Shown: piece after piece, positions 6,584 through 11,298 of the stretch
Layout: each line of letters opens with the position of its first letter
Position numbering within the stretch: position 1 is the first letter of the stretch
NCBI GenBank assembly: GCA_000431515.1
Contig: HF991290.1
Location: 1 to 11,393, forward strand
Direction: 5' to 3'
Source: Clostridium sp. CAG:632
GTDB lineage: Bacteria; Bacillota; Clostridia; Lachnospirales; Lachnospiraceae
Length of the DNA: 11,393 bases
Program-made: the position numbers and the translations under genes
Notes under the pieces: generated by a model
What the model saw: only the letters and a program-made list of their open reading frames with translations
What the model was told of the DNA's origin: nothing
Database searches by the model: none

Positions 6584-6805
6584 TATGCTATTCACCAATC
6601 CGGTAAGTGGTACACGAATGAGAATATAGACCAGATGCTTATGGAGCGACATCTTAATAAAAAGGCAAGACGCAGCTCTCATAAGAATCATATGAAAGGA
6701 CCGAGAAAGCGTACAGAAGATGATGATGTACGCTTTGCACAGTCCTTTGAAAAACTTATACGGATGGCAAAGTCAAAAGAAGGTGCTCAGAGTGGGATTA
6801 TTTAA
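6584..6805 (+). pseudogene. Start-less coding relic overlapping the next gene
   Basis: The frame is open for 73 codons from after a TGA at 6581. It reads SGKWYTNENIDQMLMERHLN, then a very basic stretch (NKKARRSSHKNHMKGPRKR), then EDDDVRFAQSFEKLIRMAKS and a short tail. It has codon-like quality, but neither in-frame ATG (6635, 6692) has a ribosome binding site. The end overlaps the GTG start of the next gene by 14 nt. It may be the body of the EF-hand gene that begins at 6461, displaced by the duplication that created the 47-bp repeat. If translated from 6635 it would be 56 residues. Confidence 0.4.
6715..6761 (+). repeat. Direct repeat copy 2 (47 bp)
   Basis: Second copy of the imperfect direct repeat described at 6534-6580. 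This copy lies in the open frame of the relic at 6584-6805 and is the copy with downstream coding continuity (LIRMAKSKEG). Confidence 0.85.
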
Positions 6806-7010
6806 GAAAAAGATAGTTATAAAGACGTATGATAAGGAAAATAAGAAACCGGTAATCAAGGCAAGTATATGTAATGGCGAGCAGGTGGCTGGGTTTAAGG
6901 ACATTCATACAGGCAAAATAGAAGAGGTTATGCTGATTAGAAATCAGGCAGACCTTGATGAATTCAAGAAAATGTATGGAATAGATGGCGAGATAGAAAA
7001 GGAATATTAA
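6792..7010 (+). CDS. Conserved-looking small protein, 72 aa
   Basis: I place the start at GTG 6792, with GAAGGTG about 6 nt upstream, giving MGLFKKKIVIKTYDKENKKP; the in-frame ATG at 6720 would put an unrelated, repeat-derived segment in front. The rest reads VIKASICNGEQVAGFKDIHT, then GKIEEVMLIRNQADLDEFKK and ends in MYGIDGEIEKEY. It is a compact alpha/beta protein with no signal peptide. I recall near-identical short proteins in Lachnospiraceae, sometimes mislabelled aspartate dehydrogenase; 72 residues is too short for that enzyme, and I treat the label as unreliable. It is the last gene before the terminator at 7141. Its repeated placement next to EF-hand peptides in related genomes would be worth testing. 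Function unknown. Confidence 0.65.
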   Translation: MGLFKKKIVIKTYDKENKKPVIKASICNGEQVAGFKDIHTGKIEEVMLIRNQADLDEFKKMYGIDGEIEKEY

Positions 7011-7140
7011 ACAATGTATTTGATTAAGGCGATAATATGGATAATGGAATCAGGTCTATTGCATTTCTTTCCATATTGATAACAATACTGAATCAGTGTA
7101 CGAAGCTGAAGTGGATAAGATATATATAAGCGAATCTAGA

Positions 7141-7171
7141 GACACGAATGAGATTTCGTGTCCTTTTTATT
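7141..7171 (+). terminator. Rho-independent terminator
   Basis: GACACGAA (7141-7148) pairs perfectly with TTCGTGTC (7155-7162) around a 6-nt loop and is followed by CTTTTTATT. It closes the transcription unit ending with the 72-aa gene and separates it from the EF-hand/radical SAM cassette. The gap 7011-7140 otherwise holds only a 21-codon hydrophobic frame (7014-7079) that I do not support as a gene. Confidence 0.85.
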
Positions 7172-7198
7172 GGACACAGAATGTGTATATAATATATG
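7170..7198 (+). promoter_or_regulatory. Candidate promoter of the EF-hand/radical SAM cassette
   Basis: TGGACA (7171-7176, five of six matches to TTGACA), a 16-nt spacer, and TATATG (7193-7198, four of six). A perfect TATAAT also lies at 7188-7193, but with no properly spaced -35 box. A promoter here is expected because a terminator lies just upstream and the next gene starts at 7248. The exact boxes are uncertain. Confidence 0.4.
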
Positions 7199-7247
7199 TG
7201 TAAGAGAAACTAGTTTCAATCATTATGATAATTAGGAGAAAAAGGAT

Positions 7248-7502
7248 ATGTTAGGAACAGATGGAAGATTATATGATTCAGATTTTGACTTTGATGGAGA
7301 TGGAAAACTTAATGCGTATGAGTATTCTGTAATGGATGATGTAGTTTTCGGTCATGAAGATACGGATACAAGTGAGGAGGATGAACTGGAAGATGAGTTA
7401 TCCTTGGCTGGACTAGACGCAACAGAGCTTGAATATATGGATGCAGATGAAAGAAGAGAGGCACTGGAAGATGCCGGATTGGATCCGGATGATTATGATT
7501 AA
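7248..7502 (+). CDS. Small acidic EF-hand protein, 84 aa
   Basis: Strongly acidic cytoplasmic protein without a signal peptide. Residues 14-25 (DFDGDGKLNAYE) form a canonical EF-hand loop: Asp at loop positions 1, 3 and 5, Gly at 6, Leu at 8, Asn at 9 and Glu at 12. An Asp/Glu-rich linker (about 35-50) follows, then LSLAGLDATELEYMDADERR and EALEDAGLDPDDYD, helical repeats of an xAGLDxxE/D type. AGGAG at 7234-7238 supports the ATG. It is the first gene of the cassette ending in the radical SAM gene and sits 19 nt before the next start. It could be a calcium-binding adaptor, or the substrate of the radical SAM protein, since leader-like acidic helices ending in a short tail suit a modified peptide. 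That role is inference. Confidence 0.75.
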   Translation: MLGTDGRLYDSDFDFDGDGKLNAYEYSVMDDVVFGHEDTDTSEEDELEDELSLAGLDATELEYMDADERREALEDAGLDPDDYD

Positions 7503-7521
7503 GAGTTAGGGGATAATGACC

Positions 7522-8196
7522 ATGAGAATAGTAGTAACGGATTCTGGATTGATTTGGAATCATAATAATCTGTTTCTAAAGCAATTCAAAGATATTGTTC
7601 TGGTAGTTTGTCTCGAAGGAAAACAAGTTACCGAAGAATATAAATGTTTTGTTAGTCCTTATCAGCATGTCGGTATGGAAATTGACGAATTTGGAGTGGA
7701 AAGTCAAAAATATAAAGCTTTGGAGTCGGTTGCGTCTGAACTGAAAAGAGAATTAAGATATCATGACAAAATAGTATTCCTAACAGATGGTAATCCGGAA
7801 AGTTTATATCCATATTATGTAATCAAGGACATAAATGAATTTAACAGTTTGCATTTATGTACAGTTTCACCTTGGAATTTTGAAGAAAAAAGAAGAGTAG
7901 TTGCGCATAGAGAATTATTATCAGATTTGTCTGCATTAAAATCTATCTGTTATATAGATAGTGACTCGTATTTAGCAAAGGTTGATAAGGGCTCAAATAT
8001 GAAGGATGTCATGCAGTTGGTAGAGAAAGATTATGTAGATTTGATGCCGAGAATTCTAAATGGAATAGAAGAATTAACTGAAGATTCTTATTTCGATATG
8101 GCATCAAAATCTTATGTTTCGGTTGGTGAGGGATATGAAAAAATCGATTTATCAAAGGCATTAGAGGAAATAACACAAATAGACATTCCTTTGTAA
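7522..8196 (+). CDS. Protein of unknown function in the radical SAM cassette, about 225 aa
   Basis: I do not recognise a named family. AGGGG (7508-7512) is 9 nt from the ATG at 7522 and only 3 nt from the ATG at 7516, so I take 7522. The N-terminus MRIVVTDSGLIW begins with a beta-strand carrying an acidic TDSG. A second strand-loop, KIVFLTDGNPESLYPYYVIK (around residues 87-106), again ends in TDG, giving the look of a Rossmann-type or DHH/VWA-like alpha/beta domain with two acidic strand ends. The C-terminal third is helical and acidic. There is no membrane segment. The stop is in the same frame as, and 6 nt before, the TTG start of the next gene. Context suggests a partner protein of the small Cys protein and the radical SAM enzyme. 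Confidence 0.7.
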   Translation: MRIVVTDSGLIWNHNNLFLKQFKDIVLVVCLEGKQVTEEYKCFVSPYQHVGMEIDEFGVESQKYKALESVASELKRELRYHDKIVFLTDGNPESLYPYYVIKDINEFNSLHLCTVSPWNFEEKRRVVAHRELLSDLSALKSICYIDSDSYLAKVDKGSNMKDVMQLVEKDYVDLMPRILNGIEELTEDSYFDMASKSYVSVGEGYEKIDLSKALEEITQIDIPL

Positions 8197-8202
8197 CGGC
8201 AA

Positions 8203-8511
8203 TTGAGTACACTTGGCATGGTGCTGAAATCGTATTATCCTGAAGAGGGTGAAAAAATTAAGGAAGAGATTGAGAGACCTATAGCGCGAATTGATGGAAA
8301 GAAAATCTGCAATGTTTTACGACATTATAGGCTTACATTAGCTGAGATGAATGGATTAGAGTTCGTGTCAGAGGAATGTCCATCAATTGGCCCTTGTGCA
8401 GGAACCTGTGTAAAGTGTGATAGGGAAGCCGCATATCTGAGAAATAGACTTGCAGAGATTCCATTAGATAAGCAAAAAATACCTATTTTCGATTTGGAAC
8501 AGGAGGTGTGA
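8203..8511 (+). CDS. Small cysteine-cluster protein, possible Fe-S or zinc binding, 102 aa
   Basis: The frame starts at TTG 8203, reading MSTLGMVLKSYYPEEGEKIK; an ATG at 8218 is an alternative. Neither has a proper ribosome binding site, so translation probably depends on coupling to the preceding gene. After a helical segment HYRLTLAEMNGLEF comes the Cys cluster ECPSIGPCAGTCVKCDREAA: Cys59, Cys65, Cys69 and Cys72, i.e. C-x5-C-x3-C-x2-C. The last three have the C-x3-C-x2-C spacing of radical SAM cluster sites, yet there is no SAM domain. It may be a cluster carrier, a zinc knuckle or a modified substrate. The stop TGA lies 2 nt before the ATG of the radical SAM gene. I recall similar proteins beside PflA-like genes in gut Clostridia, but know no function. 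Confidence 0.7.
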   Translation: MSTLGMVLKSYYPEEGEKIKEEIERPIARIDGKKICNVLRHYRLTLAEMNGLEFVSEECPSIGPCAGTCVKCDREAAYLRNRLAEIPLDKQKIPIFDLEQEV

Positions 8512-8513
8512 GG

Positions 8514-9146
8514 ATGATTGGGGATATTATGTCTATATCAAGATTAAGAATGGGAACAGACGGGAAAGGTGTTTCAACATTAGTTGCTTTTTTTGACTGT
8601 CCATTACATTGTATATATTGTGCAAATGATCATTGCCATGAAAAAGAATACTCCCTTTCAGGTACACCTCGAGCAGCATATACACCGGAGGAACTTGTTG
8701 AAGTTCTAAAAATGGATGACATATATTACCTTATGACCGGAGGCGGAGTTGTATTTGGAGGAGGAGAACCTCTGTTGCAATCGGCATTTATACATGAGGT
8801 ATGCAAATTGACTGATGCACGTTGGAGTAAGAGAATAGAGACATCTCTTAATGTGCCTTGGAGGTGTGTTGAACCTGTTGTTGAAGATATTGATGAGTGG
8901 ATTATTGATATCAAAGATATAGATCGCGATATATATAAGAAGTATACCGGAGTAAATAATAAGTATGTGATGGATAATTTATTTAGATTACGTGATAAAG
9001 TGGATTCAAGTAAGTTTCATATTCGCATACCAAGAATAAAGGGATATAATGAGGAAAAGAATGTACAAAAATCTGTTGAATGGATTCGCGACGTAATGAA
9101 GGTAGAACCAGAGGTGTTTACCTATTATGAATATAGCCATACTTAA
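8514..9146 (+). CDS. Radical SAM protein of the PFL-activase type, 210 aa
   Basis: Radical SAM enzyme expected to cleave S-adenosylmethionine at a [4Fe-4S] cluster. The cluster motif is CPLHCIYC (Cys29, Cys33, Cys36; C-x3-C-x2-C). FGGGEP (81-86) is the SAM-binding GGE motif. RIETSLNVPW (108-117), IDEWIIDIKD and YKKYTGVNNKYV match the order seen in glycyl-radical-enzyme activases such as PflA. The N-terminus MIGDIMSISRLRMGTDGKGV resembles that group too. It lacks the extra ferredoxin-type cluster insertion of larger activases and at 210 residues is shorter than the usual 240-260; the end at EVFTYYEYSHT may be slightly truncated. AGGAGG at 8501-8506 supports the ATG at 8514. No glycyl radical enzyme or nrdD is present, so the substrate may be one of the cassette proteins. 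Confidence 0.85.
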   Translation: MIGDIMSISRLRMGTDGKGVSTLVAFFDCPLHCIYCANDHCHEKEYSLSGTPRAAYTPEELVEVLKMDDIYYLMTGGGVVFGGGEPLLQSAFIHEVCKLTDARWSKRIETSLNVPWRCVEPVVEDIDEWIIDIKDIDRDIYKKYTGVNNKYVMDNLFRLRDKVDSSKFHIRIPRIKGYNEEKNVQKSVEWIRDVMKVEPEVFTYYEYSHT

Positions 9147-9162
9147 AAAGAATAAATCATAG

Positions 9163-9309
9163 GAACAAAAACTTGAATATTGGAATGCATTTAATGATAA
9201 TGCTTTTCAGAGTAAAGAATTTGCAAAGACATTTAATAAGAAGAGAAACCAAGTTGGTATAGATGTCTGTATGAAGATAAAGAAGGCATTTAGAAAAATA
9301 TATAAATAG
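9163..9309 (+). pseudogene. 5'-truncated gene relic
   Basis: Forty-eight sense codons are open between a TAG at 9160 and a TAG at 9307. They read EQKLEYWNAFNDNAFQSKEF, then AKTFNKKRNQVGIDVCMKIK and KAFRKIYK. The composition looks coding, but there is no start codon with a ribosome binding site. It is probably the 3' end of a deleted gene. It is not in frame with the radical SAM gene. Family unknown. Confidence 0.35.
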
Positions 9310-9362
9310 AAGATGCGATTTTATGAAAAAATTGGAAGCTGAGGGAAAGAAGGAGAAAAATA

Positions 9363-9887
9363 ATGGGTATATGTGAGTTATGCAATGTAAAAAAAGGAGA
9401 TAGAATAATTGCAGGAATGAGCATTTGTAATGAATGTTTTACTAAACTTCAGGGATTAAGAAATGGAAATGAGGATGATTTGCTTTTTTTTAGAAACCCT
9501 GAGAATGTTTCTGAATTTTCTCAAAAAGCGAAAGAATATATTAATGAAGTAGCGACAGACATTGAAAAGTCTCATAGAACTGCTGAAGAAATAATTCTTG
9601 AAAGAAAGCAGTTGCAAGAAGTAGAAATTGAAAAACAAGAGTATGCGCGGTCGTTATTTGGCTTATATGAATACGAAGTTGTAACGATATTGAATAAAGA
9701 CCATGGGCGCGTTGATATAAAGAAAATGACTGAATTGATAAACATGCATGCCAGAACAGGTTGGAAGTTACATACTGTTTATTCAAATGAGTTAGGAAAA
9801 AATGCATTAAAAGTATTGGGTTTAGAGATAAATTCTACGGCTTGTGAAGATATACTTATATTTGAAAGAAAACTGCGGGATAAGTAG
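9363..9887 (+). CDS. Zinc-ribbon protein with a C-terminal DUF4177-like domain, 174 aa
   Basis: The N-terminus carries a CxxC...CxxC zinc ribbon (Cys4, Cys7, Cys22, Cys25), as in MGICELC and ICNEC. Residues about 50-98 form a long charged helix, probably a coiled coil (KSHRTAEEIILERKQLQEVE). Residues 102-169 fit DUF4177: YEYEVVTIL, then GRVDIKKMTELINMHARTGW with the conserved Gly-Trp, then KLHTVYSNELG and a closing strand DILIFERK. DUF4177 domains are common small beta-alpha-beta units of unknown role in Firmicutes, and attachment to a zinc ribbon suggests binding to nucleic acid or protein. AAGGAG (9350-9355) supports the start. The gene appears to be a single transcription unit, ending at the hairpin near 9935. 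Function is not established. Confidence 0.75.
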   Translation: MGICELCNVKKGDRIIAGMSICNECFTKLQGLRNGNEDDLLFFRNPENVSEFSQKAKEYINEVATDIEKSHRTAEEIILERKQLQEVEIEKQEYARSLFGLYEYEVVTILNKDHGRVDIKKMTELINMHARTGWKLHTVYSNELGKNALKVLGLEINSTACEDILIFERKLRDK

Positions 9888-9934
9888 TTAAAATTCCAAT
9901 TTGTAAAAAGCATTAGTAGTAATGCATCCATAGA

Positions 9935-9987
9935 TGCAATATGATAGTTTTTTTATCAGTGAAAATATAAAACTATTGCAATTTTTT
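9935..9987 (+). terminator. Probable terminator of the zinc-ribbon gene (bulged hairpin)
   Basis: TGCAAT (9935-9940) and AGTTTT (9946-9951), separated by a 5-nt bulge, pair with AAAACT (9969-9974) and ATTGCA (9975-9980). A run of six T (9982-9987) follows. The bulge and the AT-rich stem make it weaker than the other terminators here. Two smaller hairpins precede it (GCATTA/TAATGC at 9910-9925 and TGCAT/ATGCA at 9923-9938). Confidence 0.45.
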
Positions 9988-10004
9988 CGCTTTTTGAATA
10001 TACT
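9976..10004 (+). promoter_or_regulatory. Promoter of the abiF-type ncRNA
   Basis: -35 box TTGCAA (9976-9981), a spacer of exactly 17 nt, and -10 box TATACT (9999-10004, five of six matches). The start would be near 10011. The -35 box lies inside the 3' arm of the upstream terminator hairpin. The downstream structured element ends at its own terminator before the Abi gene, which is what a dedicated ncRNA promoter would require. Confidence 0.6.
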
Positions 10005-10010
10005 AAATGT

Positions 10011-10074
10011 AACAGAGTTGCCCGAAGCCTTCTTGGCATTGGGGACCAAGCTGAGACTTGTGCTCAGCTTTTTT
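10011..10074 (+). ncRNA. abiF-type small RNA, putative RNA antitoxin of the adjacent Abi/HEPN protein
   Basis: A roughly 64-nt transcript is defined by the promoter at 9976-10004 and a perfect terminator hairpin at 10048-10070. Between them lies GUUGCCCGAAGCC...GGCAUUGGGGACC, which can form GCC/GGC (10027-10029 with 10035-10037) inside CCC/GGG (10021-10023 with 10041-10043), leaving pseudoknot possibilities with the terminator loop. It lies directly upstream of an Abi_2 gene, the place where the abiF RNA motif was described in comparative genomics. AbiF-like systems have since been reported as RNA antitoxin-toxin pairs. The family call rests on position, size and general sequence, not on a covariance-model search. 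Confidence 0.6.
10048..10074 (+). terminator. Rho-independent terminator of the ncRNA, 20 nt before the Abi gene
   Basis: AAGCTGAG (10048-10055) pairs perfectly with CTCAGCTT (10063-10070) around ACTTGTG, followed by TTTT (six consecutive T counting the stem end). It sits between the ncRNA promoter and the ribosome binding site of the Abi gene, so the Abi mRNA must arise by read-through or from a promoter not seen here. It is also the 3' hairpin of the ncRNA. Confidence 0.88.
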
Positions 10075-10093
10075 ACGTTAAGGGAGGGATTTT

Positions 10094-10984
10094 ATGGATT
10101 TGAAAAAACCATTGACCTTTGATGAACAGTTGGATAAGCTGGTAACCCATGGGATGATTATCACAGATAGAGAAAAAGCAAAAGATATTTTGAAAAGTAT
10201 AAATTATTATCGTTTTACAGGTTATGCTTTACAATTCAGACAAGAACCTTCTGGTAGTGATTATATAGAGGGAACTACATTTGAAACGGTATATCATCTA
10301 TATAAAGTGGATGAAATATTGCGTGATACATTCCGACGGTATATTGAAAAAGCAGAAGTATATTATAGAACGCAGATAGCATATGGATTTTCAATTGCTA
10401 AATGTACGGAAGCTCCCTATGACCAGCATTATGATGAAAATAATTTCTATAACCAAAAGGGTTACAGGGAAGTTATGGAAAATTTCAGCAGGGAGAAAAA
10501 TTATTATAAAGATAGCCTGATTGTGAAACATCATAAAATAAAATACTCCAGTAAAATGCCATTGTGGGTTATTGTGGAATTAATGTCTTTTTCTAATATG
10601 TCTAAATTATACAGTTCTATGTATTATTCAGAAAAAGATGCTATTGCCCATATGGTTGGTGTTGGAAGAGATACATTAGAAAATCATCTTCATTGTTTGT
10701 CGGTTTTGAGAAACAAATGTGCACATGCGGCTAGAATGTATAATACAGAATTTAATCCACCAGCAAAGTTTACATCGTCATTTTTGAGAAAACATCCGGA
10801 AATAAAGAATAATTCATTATTTGCGTATACGCTTGTTTTGTTAAAAAGATTACCAGATGAGGGTAGTAAGAAGTCTTTGATTCAAATCATGGAAAATGTG
10901 ATAAGGGAGTATAGTACCGATATTGATTTGAAGTTGATTGGATTCCCAGAGAATTACTTGGAAATTATGAAAAATAATTTGTAA
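10094..10984 (+). CDS. Abi_2 family (AbiD/AbiF-like) HEPN protein, abortive infection toxin candidate, 296 aa
   Basis: Predicted HEPN-domain ribonuclease toxin of the Abi_2 family, linked to abortive phage defence. The N-terminus reads KKPLTFDEQLDKLVTHGMII and INYYRFTGYALQFR (36-49), a family signature. HLYKVDEILRDTFRRYIEKAE (68-88) and MPLWVIVELMSFSNMSKLY (155-173) follow in the expected order. The catalytic RxxxxH motif is intact as RNKCAH (Arg206, His211). The length is normal for the family (about 280-320). GGGAGG (10082-10087) supports the ATG. The upstream 64-nt structured transcript probably controls it. Known relatives act in phage exclusion, and HEPN nucleases of this type typically cut RNA; the trigger and target here are inference. 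The downstream TAAAAATAAATTATTTTA can only form a weak AT hairpin. Confidence 0.9.
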   Translation: MDLKKPLTFDEQLDKLVTHGMIITDREKAKDILKSINYYRFTGYALQFRQEPSGSDYIEGTTFETVYHLYKVDEILRDTFRRYIEKAEVYYRTQIAYGFSIAKCTEAPYDQHYDENNFYNQKGYREVMENFSREKNYYKDSLIVKHHKIKYSSKMPLWVIVELMSFSNMSKLYSSMYYSEKDAIAHMVGVGRDTLENHLHCLSVLRNKCAHAARMYNTEFNPPAKFTSSFLRKHPEIKNNSLFAYTLVLLKRLPDEGSKKSLIQIMENVIREYSTDIDLKLIGFPENYLEIMKNNL

Positions 10985-11163
10985 AAATAAATTATTTTAT
11001 AACCATAGATCGACAAGGCAGTATTTTAGCAATTAAACTAGTATATATAGTACATTTTTACTACACCATTTACTACCATCAAAATGAGCAAGATGTGTCT
11101 AAAGATACTACATTTTGGCAAAGAAAAAGTAAAAGAAAAATGGCTTAAAATAAGGAGTTTACA
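10985..11163. other. AT-rich intergenic sequence, no gene seen
   Basis: I see no supported gene, only a weak AT palindrome just after the Abi stop (about 10985-10999). A TCGACA...TAAACT pair with an 18-nt spacer (about 11009-11038) is possible promoter material but too weak to call. An AAGGAG at 11152-11157 belongs to the relic that follows. Confidence 0.4.
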
Positions 11164-11211
11164 ATGAAAACGAGAGTCCTCTTCATCTGCCACGGCACTC
11201 CAGTTTTATGA
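11164..11211 (+). pseudogene. N-terminal relic of a low-molecular-weight phosphotyrosine phosphatase
   Basis: With a proper AAGGAG (11152-11157) six nt upstream, the frame reads MKTRVLFICHG and then TPVL before a stop. MKTRVLFICHG is the typical start of LMW-PTP proteins, which would normally continue N-ICRSPMAE with the catalytic CxxxxxR. Here the similarity stops abruptly after HG, so the catalytic Arg is lost. This looks like a deletion or insertion junction near 11198. The short match makes the call tentative. Confidence 0.35.
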
Positions 11212-11298
11212 TAATACATACCTTCGCAGAATGGGGCAACACAGGGCAGAATATGGCGGAAAACCTTGGAATTACTACGGTTTAGACTACTAAAGCTC

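Noticed and set aside
7014..7079. 21-residue hydrophobic frame starting 3 nt after the 72-aa gene stop
   Set aside because: It could be a small membrane peptide, but the AAGGA upstream is about 10 nt away and nothing else supports it.
7309..7563. Minus-strand 84-codon His/Pro-rich ORF opposite the EF-hand gene
   Set aside because: Antisense of Asp/Glu-rich codons gives His/Leu/Pro-rich frames; it has no ribosome binding site.
9934..10122. 62-codon ORF upstream of and overlapping the Abi gene
   Set aside because: It lies across the terminator, the ncRNA and the Abi start in a different frame, with no ribosome binding site.
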